Origin: Channa striata
Taxonomy: Eukaryota; Chordata; Actinopteri; Anabantiformes; Channidae
DNA length: 64,000 bases
Reading direction: 5' to 3'
Assembly (NCBI GenBank): GCA_033026295.1
Contig: CM065189.1
Coordinates: 13,831,203 to 13,895,202, forward strand
The stretch's first letter is position 1. Each line of letters begins with the position of its first letter. Positions 10,937 through 23,500 of the stretch are shown here, piece after piece. Both the position numbers and the translations under genes were made by a program. The notes beneath the pieces are model-generated. The model made no database searches and was not told the DNA's origin. It saw only the letters and a list, made by a program, of their open reading frames with translations.

Positions 10937-12845
10937 CATGTGCAGCAGGGATATGAAATGTCTTTCTCTGTAAACAGTTACCAAGGTGTGTACCTCGGTT
11001 AAAAAAGGTTTTGAATGTTTACAGAGCCCTTTATTATATTAATGCTAGCCATTTCTTAGTTGGACACAGTTTGCATTGTACTTGCTCTTGGCCTGGGGTA
11101 AAACTGAAAATCCTAGGGTTTAACATCAGCACTGCAGGACTTTTCTCTTTTCAATGCATGAACTATGTGTTAAAGCCAGTTTAAGTGCATTTAAATGCAT
11201 GAACTATTTAAATGCATATAACTACCCAACCGCTCCAAAGTACATACAGTACAGTATGTGGAAACTCCAGTAGGGGATTTGCAACTGCAGAGTAAGTAAA
11301 CACAGGCTTATACAGAAAAGAATAAAGAATCAGCAGCTGTGAAATATGGGAGAAAGTAAGGAAAATTAAAGACAACTACAGACACAAGAAAAAGGGAAAC
11401 CTACAGATACACAAAGAAATATTGTATAAATCTTAAATTATCTATTTTAAACAGTCTTCCATAATGTTCATTAAGGAAGAGTGTTCATTACTATAAACAT
11501 GTTTACTGCCATTCTTTTATTTAACAGTAAACACCAGATATGAGTTTACCAATGCTAAACGCATAAATGTGTATTCTGCGTAGCATTGTTGACAAAGTAT
11601 AAACAGTGTCTGTTTTCACCTAAAATAATAACCATGACCTTTCAATATCATTATGAAATACTTTCTTATTGGCCTTTTTATGTCCTCATTATTCTGTTAC
11701 CCCAGTCCACCAGCATGGTCCGCCAGCTGCCATTAGGGTGCTACTTGAGGAGTCGCCAGCTGACAGAGAGGCGTTATTTTGAGAAGATACCCTATGGGTC
11801 ATATGAGATGTGCAGACAGACTATGTTTTGTATTGTCTAGGTTGGAGGAATTAAAGCTCTTTCTCTCAAATCTTTTGCACTTAGAATATATTTTGAATCG
11901 TGCATAACTGACCCCACAAAGCAACCAAACATCCATTATATGTTGTTCTCTCACTGCTGCCGCCTTACTACTTCACCACCTTATATGCTATATTTAGAGA
12001 AAAAACATTTAGGGAATGTGAACATAGAAATACATACTCTCTCTGCTGTGTTAAACCTGTGACAGAAGTGTGTTAAAAAGGTGTGTGATCCAAGCTCTCT
12101 CTCTGTGGCAGTCAGCTGTAAGTGCTATAGAACACAAACCACACACACAAGCCCAGTCTACACACAGAGACGGTAATTGAACATACTAAATTGATCTGTT
12201 TGTGCTAATCCTTTCAAACGTTAAGGTAGGAGGAGCCATATTTCAAGGTGGTTAACATATAAATTACCTTTTTCTCTGTGAGCCTGGTTGTGGCCATGTG
12301 TGCACCTCACTTAGACCACTGGGTATCCAGCTCTGGGCAAAGGCAGACATTAGACATTCACCGACTTTACACTGTCCACACTTATATTGATTTTGAAACC
12401 TAATCAATGGCTCACCAAAATGATTTAGGGATGTATGTGTGTGTTTGCATGTGTGCAATACATCTGTTCAGGCCCCTACCAAGCAGGACGACTAGCAAGT
12501 TCAGCCTATTCCACAGACTGTATCTGTTACTGCAATGAAACCTGCTGCCACCATTTTAAGAAGGTTGCACAGAATAGCACATTTGGACACTATACATTTA
12601 CAACTGTTGTATTCATACAATAAACAATTTAAACTACTCTCTCATTTCACTGTCCAACGCAATATATACTGTAAAATGTATTATAAAAAAAAAAAACAAA
12701 TTACAACCAGAACCTGCAATAGAGTAGTTTAAGAATTCACACAACAGTTTTTGCAATCCCTTGATAAACACGATGTCGTAACTAATATGGTTCAGGTTGA
12801 CAAAAGCAAATCACTTGATGGATCATCTCTTAGAATATATTCACC
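10937..12845. other. Non-coding DNA, no gene recognised
   Basis: AT-rich sequence between the Tc1/gypsy/L2 nest and a SINE. Short open frames (for example 11586-11840) match no family I know. No repeat of note was seen apart from short CA-rich words near 12140-12170. Confidence 0.55.
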
Positions 12846-13046
12846 AGAAGCTTTTATCCAAAGCGACCTACTGAGTAATTTGGTACACACACAGTGGTGG
12901 TTGCTGCCATGAAAGGTGCTCATCTGGCCCACCAGGACACTAGGGGTTCAGTGTCTTGCACAAGGACATTTCGACTTACAGCAAGGAGGGGCCGGGGATC
13001 GAACCACTGAGGTCCATGGATGACTGCCCTACCCACTGAGCTGTTC
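12846..13046 (-). mobile_element. tRNA-derived SINE with L2-type tail
   Basis: Read on the minus strand, the tRNA-like head lies at the right: an A-box-like CAGCTCAGTGGG at about 13032-13043, then a B box GGTTCGATCCC (complement of GGGATCGAACC at 12995-13005). The body includes the common fish words CCTTGTGCAAGACACTGAACCCC. The 3' end is GGTCGCTTTGGATAAAAGC (complement of 12849-12870), the same tail as the L2 at 10062-10117. It is diverged and presumably inactive. The 5' end is cut at a T-run on the plus strand. Confidence 0.82.
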
Positions 13047-15612
13047 TTTTTTTCATGTCTAGCCATTTTATTTTTTTAGCAAACAATCAAATGGTTGAAG
13101 TGCATACTACATAACTGTTATACAGCTGGTTTCAGTACCGTCAGGGACACTTTTGTTATCAAAGTGAAGATCGTAGCATTACAAAAAGTCAGCAAGAAAC
13201 TATACTTGTCCACAGAATGGACATGCTTTAGTACATCTACACCACACCCCAAAGCTCAACAAAACTACAACATGCAGCCAAAAAAATGGCTATAATGCTC
13301 TGTTATTGCTTAGATTGACAAAAGTGTAAGCACATGTTTTTTTTAATATTTTTTCTTTGTCCACCACCTGTCAATAACACGTAATGTGCTGTCATTACCA
13401 TCAATGCTGCATCCGCTACGACCAACTGCAGCGACTGTCTCCGGCTGAGCCTCATTTTCACTCAGACACTGACACAGCTCACTGACAGTAATACTGCAGC
13501 ACATCATGTCAACACTTTGATAACAAAGTCATTTGCGTTTTGACATTGCCGTCCCACTGTGCGGTCTGCGCCTGCTTAGACGGGACAAATGATGCTGTGC
13601 ATGTCTGCTGAGTTTCTGCTCATTGGGATGGCAGTTTTACAAACAGCTCAATATGCTGCCAGCTGCTTTTTCGGTAACAATCCTCCCTTATTCTCCACCT
13701 GCATGCTCTTAAATGTTGTCATGTTAAATCCAACCTTGATATTACCAAGTTAGTCTCTGGTTTCTCTATTTGTTCAGACTGAGCTGTGTCACACCTATAC
13801 TTTATGTAAATGCATTTCAAACTATATTTTTATGTCATCATCTGGTTTGTTTAGGTTGTCAAATGTCTTTTGAAAACTAAACACGGCAAAACCATAAGGT
13901 TGTAAAATGTCAATTTCTGGAATGATTGCATTAAGAAACTAAACTCAACAAATTTACACATTTTAGCTGCTGATTATGGAAAATGTCAAGGGAATCTGGC
14001 AGCTTATTTATCCAAGATCTCCTTTTGGTAACCATGGCAATACATAAGCAAGATTACAGTAACTTCATCTAAATAGTCTACTTTGAAGTATTCCAAGGAC
14101 TTTTTTCTAAATAATTTACTTGCTCCACAGGACCATTATTTAGTTCTAATTGTTTCAAAACATCTTGTAATTACAGATGAGAATTACATATCAGTCTAGG
14201 GTGTTGAATAATTGTGTTGTAGTTTTTTTAACCCCCAAACGTTCTCATTTTACAACATGTCAGCTTACTCCTAAATTCTCTCGCGTCCACAAGTCATCCA
14301 GTTTTTAGTCTGTGCCTCCAGCGAGTTAATAATCTATGTCTTTGCCAGATGCTGCTCTGGCTTAACGTGCTGTACAACAATCCACCCTACCGAAGCCCAT
14401 ATGGATTTTCACATGGTTTTGCTTTTGCTCTTCTCATTTTACAAGATTCAAGATACTATATGTCAGGCAAAACAAAAGTTCAAATCCATTTTTTTAGTTT
14501 GCATTTCTTTCAATGCCAGCATGTTTGTAAGTTACAAAGCTTTACAAATTCTATAGCCAAAACTTTCATCCCTCAACCTTCTAATAATTTCTGATGAAGG
14601 AGCATTTGTACTAGTTGAATGTGCATCAAATATTATGTTAATGAAAAAAATATTGACAGAGAGAGAATTACATTTACATTTACATATTATTGTGGCATCA
14701 AAAGGCTTTGTCGTGACATTATAGTGTGTTAGCATGTCACTTTACATCCCTGTCACTTTATCCTAAGAAATCCCTCAACACACATCTGTGGTTCTGCCGA
14801 TCTGTCCATCTGCATGACTCTCCATCCTGTTCACACAGACGACCCATCCAGATGAACAGATCAATATTTTATCGCACAACTGTCATGTCAGGAATTTACT
14901 GTTTTGCAAAATTCTCCGGAGACCTTGATGCAAAAAGGGCTGCCCATGCTTGTCAGTCTTTATGAAATATAGATTTTTAACAATTTACCATTAGTTATGA
15001 CGGTATGATGTTTAGCATCTTAGTTTATATTTTAAAGCAGCACAAAGACCCTGGGCAGTTTGGAAAGATTTAATTTGAAATATGTTAAGGTATTCAGTTG
15101 GGGAATAACCCTGAGGAAGTAATGTTAGATGTCTTAGTGAACTTTGGTCTTGTTTAAAATTGTGTAAAGCAGGCAGTAGATATGGTGAAGGTGAAACATG
15201 AAAAGTGATATTCCTGTGAAGGGCTTAGCCAATGTCAGTAGATGAGAAGTGCAGCTTTCTAGTGACAGGATGATTGAAAAGACAGTTTTGCACTTTACTC
15301 TATCACTCCCAGTGCACAAAGAGCATTTCCTGCTAGTGATACCATCACACACCTAAAATGAATTTGAACAAACAGACTAAAACTAATGGGTCCTGGGACC
15401 AAAGGTGAAGCAAAGGGAGGAGTGGAAGGGGTGGAATGAATTTTGTTGAAACCTTAGTTTATCTGCACTGATAAGACATTTTTAATAGAAAAATAATAAC
15501 TGAAAAACCTCTTTGGATTTAGCAAACCAGAATGTTAGAAATCCACAGCTGTAAATTGTATAGCTGTTCTGAGTCTTGCAAATATAGACGAGGATTGTAA
15601 AATATAGAAAAT
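13047..15612. other. Non-coding DNA, no gene recognised
   Basis: Positions 13370-13680 are GC-richer and repeat-free, but no open frame is convincing. ATTACATTTACATTTACATA at 14667-14687 resembles the extreme end of an L2-type tail on the minus strand, but the diagnostic TTTGGATAAAAGC box is absent. The word AGCATTTGTACTAGTTG near 14600 recurs at 16436-16452 (AACATTTGTACTAGTTG). The reason is unknown. Confidence 0.5.
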
Positions 15613-16390
15613 TATACAGTTATATAATTGCGTACCTTTCCATACCCCTTTGTGAAATGTTCTTTAATACTTTTTATGTTCTCCCTTTGCCTTTAAAACA
15701 TCCACTAACCTCTCTATGTACCCTCTGAGCATAGTGGCTTTTTGACTGATGATAGGAGGCTTCGCTTTAAAATCTTCTAATATTAGAGCGCATTCATTTT
15801 CGCCTCTGCTTCCACCGGTGTAGACATGCAACCACCAAAACATCAGCGAGCCTCCATATGGGCTGAGTTTTTTTCCTATCTGCATATACCTCTCTGAATT
15901 CCGGCTAAATAATTCAACTTTGGTCTCATCAGACCACATTATATTATTCCAAAGCTCATTTGGTTTGTTCGCGTACTCTTTAGCACGCTTCAAGCCATCC
16001 GTTGAAGCCCCCCCAAACAATCCAGATGTGTGGAGATGTGGGACTTTGTCAGGTCCAGTATGGTTTGTTTTGGATTTTTATGTTTCTTACAAGTAGGTTT
16101 CTGTAATTAGTTTGGCCTAGGACTTCTTCTAGTATTAGAGTCTCAGTGTGCCCGTCTTTCTTCCATTTCTGGGTTATAAGTTTTACAGTTGGCACTGGTT
16201 TCCCTGCACATGTGGAAGTATTTTTATATCCCTCTTTAGCATTGCGGAGGTTCAATCCATTGTGTCTTCAGGTCTTCTAAAAGCTGCTTGACGATCCTTC
16301 TGTTTTTTTATTTACGCAGAGTTTATCAAAAGAGATGCAAACCTTTGTATAACTTTGTAAACTTTTGTACTTATATATTATTTTACCATA
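15613..16390 (-). mobile_element. Second Tc1-like element, degenerate
   Basis: The element contains the transposase remnant 15664-16255 on the minus strand. Flanks carry words typical of the ends of this class: TACCTTTCCATACCCCTTTGTG at 15633-15654 on the left, and GATGCAAACCTTTGTATAAC plus TGTAAACTTTTGTAC at 16334-16370 on the right. Exact ends and the TA duplication could not be fixed. It differs in sequence from the Tc1-like copies at 8.1-10.9 kb and 56.7-57.5 kb. Confidence 0.7.
15664..16255 (-). pseudogene. Tc1-like transposase, frameshifted and deleted
   Basis: The N-terminal part (16049-16255) reads GYKNTSTCAGKPVPTVKLIT then QKWKKDG, matching the helix-turn-helix and linker of Tc1 transposases. 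After a frame change, 15664-16020 gives LWNNIMWSDETKVELFSRNS (first catalytic Asp in SDET, about 15920-15935) and GGSLMFW (family GGSIMVWG). It then jumps to a C-terminal ERLVDVLKAKGEHKKY. The block with the second catalytic Asp (family QDNDPKH) is missing, so it cannot be active. Full-length relatives are about 340 residues; about 195 are represented here. Confidence 0.87.
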
Positions 16391-17437
16391 ACACTTTTTT
16401 AATTATACAAGTTTTGTTACTTTTGATGATAAAGGAACATTTGTACTAGTTGTTAAACGTAATGCTGTAATTTCACCTGAGGGGAATCTAACTTTTTGAC
16501 TCAGTTTTTGCAATAGTAAAGTGGGAGACAGCTAAAACCAGGAAAGCACAGCAGCTTCAAATTAAGTAGCAGATGCAAAAATCTCCATGAAAAATTATTT
16601 ATATATTATATTACATAAAATCATGAATAATCTTGTTTGCTTTTGATTTCTAAAGGATTAAGATTTTAATTAGACTGTTATTCTTACTGTACATTGTCCT
16701 TTGCAGTTGTTTTTATGTAATCTGATGCCAGTTAGAGTTTGTGTTTGGGTTTTTGTCATCCAGTCGAGCAGTGTGACATGTTTTTAATTGTTTTTGGACA
16801 ACAAGAGTATATGACATCAACCCATGAGCGAATCCAGGTGACAACTAAGCAAACATGAGTTGAGAAGTTTGAATCTTGGGTTTAGCATCTGCATAGCCAT
16901 TGTGTAGAATTAATGGAGTCAGAGGGAGAGTAACACTATCCTTTTCCTACGTAAAAAAAAAAAACTTAGTTACCAAACATAAATCTATTTGAGTGTAGAG
17001 CTGCAGCTAGCGAAAAAAGTGCACACAACTGACCTGCCGTAGATAAGCAAGCGAGCATCATCTACAGTAATTCAAGAATGTGTCAAGTAACCTCAACTCA
17101 CACAAACAAAAAATGATCCAAGAAAGCCCAGTGACGACCAGTGATGGAGTCTATACTCCAGCTGTATCATTAAAGCTCTCAGACCTCATAACGCACCCTC
17201 ATAAAGTATCCCGGGTAATTATAGGAAGCTATTATTTCATGCCTATGCAGTGTAAAGTGGCATCTACTTAATCCAGACTTTTTGGGACCCCCTCCAGCTT
17301 TTCATTACAGCCTCTCCAGCCACTAATGGCTACCCTGGGAGTGTTTCCCAGCTGCAGTCAAAAGTTGAAGAAATAGGACACAGAGCTCAACTTAGTTTCT
17401 TTAGTTGACTCACCATAATATGCTTGTAACAAATGAT
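16391..17437. other. Non-coding DNA, no gene recognised
   Basis: AT-rich sequence with no domain recognised in any frame and no repeat except the AACATTTGTACTAGTTG word shared with 14.6 kb. Confidence 0.55.
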
Positions 17438-17540
17438 TATAAAATATGACAGCATAAGACAACCTCATGATCATGGATGGTAAATATCAATGTCAAAACA
17501 TCCATGATCATGAGGTTTTCTTATGCTCTCATATTTAATA
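17438..17540. repeat. Long near-perfect inverted repeat (foldback)
   Basis: The left arm 17438-17479 pairs with the right arm 17499-17540 across a 19-nt spacer. Three of 42 positions are mismatched (17441/17537, 17450/17528, 17460/17518). The arms are mixed sequence, with CCTCATGATCATGGATG at the inner end, itself containing the palindrome CATGATCATG. A transcript of either strand would fold into a hairpin of about 100 nt. It could be a miniature foldback transposon or a microRNA-like locus. I do not recognise the sequence. Confidence 0.92.
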
Positions 17541-20500
17541 TGTCAAAAATATTCAGATTACTGATCCCAGGTATGCTACAAACTGGCACAACAACATTTG
17601 CTGGAGCCTGATTAGGATTACAATTTAATAAGCATGATTTAAATAGAGAGGAAGATGCTCCGTATCTTCTGCAAGCTGGATCAATTTCAAGGTTTACTGG
17701 GTCAAAAATGAGGTACATGTCATCATAAAAACAGATTTGAGCACAAAATCACTAATGTTCTATGAAGATGAAGACAAGGGCTGGGGCCAGGAGAAACCTC
17801 CACACACACATCATTTGCTAGTTATCTTTCCCAGTTTAATTAGTGCATGATTAGAACAGGCGGACATTTCATTATCTAGACTTTGCTGTTGTAATCTGAA
17901 TTGCAGTAGTGTAAGCGTCACCCTGACAAACCCATGCATACACATGCAAATTCCCACATGTACTGTATAGACAGTACACAAGCACAAAGATACCGTACAT
18001 CAATATAAACAAACAAAAATATATTAAAATTGAATCAAATACCAACTGCATAGCAAAGTGTAGTGCTTATACACGGAGGTGTAGTACTTCAGTACGTTGA
18101 CTTCCTTCATCGATCGCACACACAGTTATATCCCCTCTTTCTCCTGGCACCTCAGTAAAAAATGCTATTCATTTTGTGTGTGTTTGTGTGTGTTTCCTAA
18201 TCAGCATATCCCCATAAACCTTTCAGTGTCTCACTTGGTGTATTCTAACACCAGATGTGCTTCCCTTTTTCATATTCCATCAGCCATTCTGTCCCTCCCC
18301 CAGTGAACTCTGGGATATCAGCAGTAGATGCTTTGTTGGAAATTTAATAAAGAGGACAGGAAGGAGGTAATTATATTTTTTTAACACATTTTAGCTCTGA
18401 TGGTATAGAGTTAACAGAGAGATTTTTTTTTTAACACGCCTGCTCAATCATTCACACCAGTAGCATTTTGTGTTACTCCTTAAATACTTAGTATGTCTTC
18501 ACAATGGCAAGTTTAAAAAATAGTCATTTTAAATGTTTGCTATAGAGCATATAGCAAAAGCAAAAATCTCTTAAATTTTCATACTATTTAAGTTTCCTTA
18601 TGATCAATTTCTACGTACAAGATTGTGATATATATTTAGGCAGGTATTAAGTGAAAGGGACAACCCTACACCTACCAACCAAGAGAAACCAACTCAACTA
18701 TTTCCAGTGGAAGAACAAACAAATGCAGATTCCTTCACAAGAAGGCCGTCAGCAGAACTCAGTACATTTAAATTCCTTTTGGAGATTTGTGAGGCACATT
18801 TTTGGCTTTGCTATACAGCTTGTGCTATAAAGCAAACACCTGAAAATTGCAATTGCCATAGGTTTTTCTTAAATTGGCTTAAATTGTGTTTTAAATCTGA
18901 CACCGGTTGTGAAAAATCAATTACCCTCTTTTACATACACATACTATACATTTGCCATACATGGTTATTTTATATATATATATAGGGCACGGTTATCATT
19001 TTTTTATTTATTCTTTATTCTCACTCCATCGCTCTGACACCCACCCGCTCCTTCTCCATAGATGTTGTCTCTCAATATTTTTCCAACTCTGCCTGATAGT
19101 ATTTCACTCCTCATCCACTCCTCTTGTTTACTAAGACTCAAAACTGTCAGTTATCTGCCAGAGAGTGAAGGAAAAATACCACCATGCATTAATCCACTGC
19201 TGCTCTAAACCTCTTGATTTCAAGTCACTTGCTCTCTTTCCTCTGTCCATCTGGCAAATATTCCAGGTCCTAGCACATAATTGTCACGTAGGTTGAGGAC
19301 TCACATTCCCAAGTATATAAAAATGGCTGTGCGTGTCCCTCAAATATTTGTTATGACTAGTGATGAAATGTCTCCAAACACTATCAGGAAACTAAATTTC
19401 TCTCATCAATATTTAGACTGTAAAACTGAATGTAAAACATACTAATCGTTGACTGACCTCCTGTTTTGTGTTGTCACATGCCAAAGGTTTTGTCCATTCT
19501 GTATCCTCAGCACCATGCACAGGTGATCCCTCACAGGTCTGCTACACAGGTAAAACACAGTATGTTCAGACTGCAGCATCACTGCAACTCAGAATAAATA
19601 TAAACCAGTGTGATACTGCTGTTGTTGATAAGCATGGTGAGTGACTGACTGATGGAAATATGATTTCAATCTGAGTGATGTAACGATTCCACCTCCTAAA
19701 CAAGAAGAACAATTATTGTAGAAAACATTCCACGGTTATTTCCACCTCAGTGACTTAAAATAAGCATAGAGAACATTAAAAGTTAAGGAATCTGATTTCT
19801 TAATATGTTTTTCAAATAAGGTCAAATTCATAAAGAGTATATTAAAGCCTGCAATGAGTATTAAAACTAGATTAACGGCAGGTCACAGTCCTCTGTCACA
19901 GTTAACAAAAAGCACCCACATTCCTAATTACAGCTTCTGACGAATAATTTCATCCAGTCCATCTCACCTACAAGTCTTTCAGCAATAGTCTAAGGAGTTT
20001 AAATCACCCATAGTAAACTTATATGATCAAAAAGAGAATATAGCAACTCCACAGACCTTCTGGAGAGAAGTGAGCAGCAAGACTCAAGTGTTTTTGTTAG
20101 AAGGCCAAATGCAGGTCCATCAGGGTGCAGAACAGGATAGCACTGAAACACTCAGTTACATTTGGCCATGATCCTAAGCGGCCACTTTTTATGTAAAAAT
20201 TCTATCAGAATGCATAGTGTATAAACTGCAAACAGATGGCAGCTGCACCATCCAAATTAGATTCACATCACTGAATTACTAGTCTACAAGGACACAAAAT
20301 ACTGTACCATTCACCAGGGCTGGAACAATATGCAGAAGCAATAAATGAACAAAAATATTAATTACCAATTACCAAGATGGTTACATTTACTGTAATCAGA
20401 ATGGGTGTAAAAATAATGGTAAGAGATCTGTAAACTGATCAAAACCAGAAATGACCAGCCAGTTAACAATGTGTGGACACATGTTTGGTCATTGCTAATC

Positions 20501-23500
20501 AAACTGCTGTTTTGCTATTTTTATGGATCATCAGCCCTGTATGGTACATGTATTTATAACCACTGAATCAGATGAGAAGGTTGCAATTCATTGAAAGTAA
20601 GTGTTGTTAACTTTCTTCCATAAAATAAAGGATATGCTGTCAAAATCCAATTGAAAACCGTCAAACACCTTAACGACCATCATCTACAAAAAAATAGAAT
20701 TAGCATCTGGGCTTAATCTCTGAAAAACTAGGAAAACCCTTGCTAATTTAATCATTGACATACATTACATATGAAGGACGGTTTTCTTCTGGACAATTAT
20801 GAACTGGTCACATGTTCTAATGAGAAAGTCTGTGTATAAACACACAACCAAACAATAAGTCTCTGTTTATGTGTATCTTTACTGTCTTTTAAATGCATAC
20901 ACATAAAGAGACATGCACACCATCTGTGACCAACTCCTAAATATCTGTGTCTTTCTAGGAACACAACCCATTAGTTTCCAGAGAGACATCGTTTCAGTGT
21001 GTAAATGTGTGTTGGCGTACGTGTGTGTTCTAAGACAGAACAAGCAAGAGGGAGCATTAGCACTGTGTTACAGCGATAATAGCATTGTGTTAAGGCCTCA
21101 ACAGCGTCTCAGTTGCATACCCAGTCATGCTATGTGCCAGACTCTGCTGGAAACTGTATTTGGTTCTGGGACACGGGGAGAAGCCATTACCGAGTCCCCT
21201 TAGTCAAATATGGACAAGAAGCAGCACAGCAGAAGCCAGAAAATACCCCCAAGGCCCAATTTATTGTCTCAAAAACATTCAGGAATTGGTCAAGAATAAG
21301 TTTAAGCCTCATAAATGCCTATAGAAATAAACAGAAATAAAAGAGGTCCATTAATTTAAAAGCCCCATATATTTAAATTGTGGCTATGGCAAAAAAATAT
21401 TCATGCAAGAGTGGAATTATTACACTGGAATGATTTGGGGCTCTCAGGACAACAGTGTGAAAATGTAACAACATAAGTAACACTTGGTTTATTTTTTTAT
21501 ATTTTTGCAAAAACTTATTGCACAATGCACCATCCAAGATATATCCAAGATATTTCTGGTCAATGATGAAAAGTGACTGGTGGAGCCAAACCTTTGCTTT
21601 GGAAAGGTCAGGGGCCCAGACCAGGTCGTCCAAAAACACAAAAAACACTCAACTTGTGTTGCTGCAACGTCATCTTGCACTGGCCACTGGCCACATTATG
21701 TGCCACTGTGCAGAAATATGTCATCTGATACGCCCTTAAACTTACAGATTTATGACTCAGACTTCCTGGATCTCATCTTGCTGTCTGAGTGGCATCTAGG
21801 ACAACAAGTCCAGGCCAACACAACACTTTTCAACAGCTATTCAGGACGAGAATCACTTTGTACTTACATATATAAGAAAATTGTGAAAGTGAGTTTTCCT
21901 TCCATGTGGGCCAAGATGGCAAAAAATTCCACATATGCAACCAGACACTACATTTTACCCCACAAACCCTTTTTGGGATCTGTGGGCATTTGGCAGAGAA
22001 AAGGAAATATGATATTGTTTGATAAAGTTAGACATAAGAGATGACAAATGTGTCCCAAGACTGGAGCCAGGGTACAACGTATATTGACTACACTAAGGAT
22101 TGGGACCACAAAGCTAATATTTCTTCCTCACCGTTCCTGCTTTGTCCTGTCTGTTGTTGTTTACCTGAGTGTGTGTGGCTCTGTTGATATGATGGAAGGA
22201 AAAAGCATAAGAAAAGAAAAGGTTTACTGTAGCAGTTTACCTACCATCTGCTGTACTACAATGAGAGTAATGACGTGCTATTTAAAAAAACACACTGGTC
22301 ACAACTATTACATTAGATATCATACTGCATACATTGTTATCCTTGCCTCACAATTAAAAAATCGCTTATTATTAGATTCTGTGCTGTATGTGCATAAAAA
22401 ATATCACTTTAAAAATGACAACTTTGTTCAAAACTTAGCAATAACCTAAATAGTTTTTAAACAAACGTTTGCTGGAGAAACCACTTTATCTTTCTGAACT
22501 CATCAGTTACTACCAGATTTGGGCCATATTTTTTCCGTCTTTATTTCTTTGATTAGGTTTCACTTTAGTTTTTCACTCTCTATATCGTTTCTCTGTTTAC
22601 ACAAGTCTGATGTGATGGGTTTAATCCACGGAGCTAAATTGAAAAACATCTGTGTGAACTCGGCCTGTATGTGTGTGCAAGTCAGTTAGGCCGAGAGAAT
22701 ATGTTATACCTCAATAGGTCTAAAATTTAAGGTCGTGATTCATTATATGTCTTCTGGAGTCTGCCTGTTCATTACAATGGGATGAAATATGTGTTTTTTT
22801 TGCATGATCCTTTTTTTTTATTATATCTTAGGTAAAAGGTGAGGTTGCTTATGTGCATGACTGTTTGTCAGTATGCAAAATTGTATAAAATATAGTATGT
22901 TTGTGTATCACAGACATTTGCATCTGAGCTTCCCTAAAAACAAACAAACAACAACAATAAAAACACATAAAAACTATTTGTTATTATGTATTACTAAATG
23001 TTTTGTTATGTGTTCAATGAGAGAAAACACAAATTTCCTGGTGCCATTCTTGTTACAGATGAATATTAACTCAGTGGCAGTCACCAAATGTTGCAGTCTC
23101 TTTGTGTATATCTTAATTTAACTCAATTCATACTTCTTACGTTGTCAAACTTAAAAAATGTGTTTATTGAAAAGAAAAAAATTGGGATGATGCCTTAGTA
23201 GGAAAACATTAGGACATTTATCCTCAGGCTTTTGTCTGGGAATTAAGAGTTCGAAGCTTCTGAACATATTCTCACAAATAAAGGCGATGCACACTGTGTT
23301 GGAGCTCTGATCCCAGGCTTCTCTTAAATGCAAGAGTACAAAACAAACATAAAAGCCTTTCCTGTCCTTAAGTGCTGATAATACAGCTGCAAGCACATTT
23401 TGAAGAAGGCCCACTTTCTCCTGAACAATGAGGATGAAAATTGAGATTAAAATGAAGGAGATATAACTGCGTGGACTGTGTGTGTGAGAGAGACTGTAAT

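Noticed and set aside
14667..14690. L2-type tail on the minus strand (ATTACATTTACATTTACATA)
   Set aside because: The diagnostic box GCTTTTATCCAAAG is absent. It is only a short TTTACA repeat.
21580..22044. 154-codon plus-strand open frame
   Set aside because: A faint resemblance to a LINE endonuclease (LDLILLSEWH against LDxLxLTETW) covers only about ten residues. No other landmark supports it.
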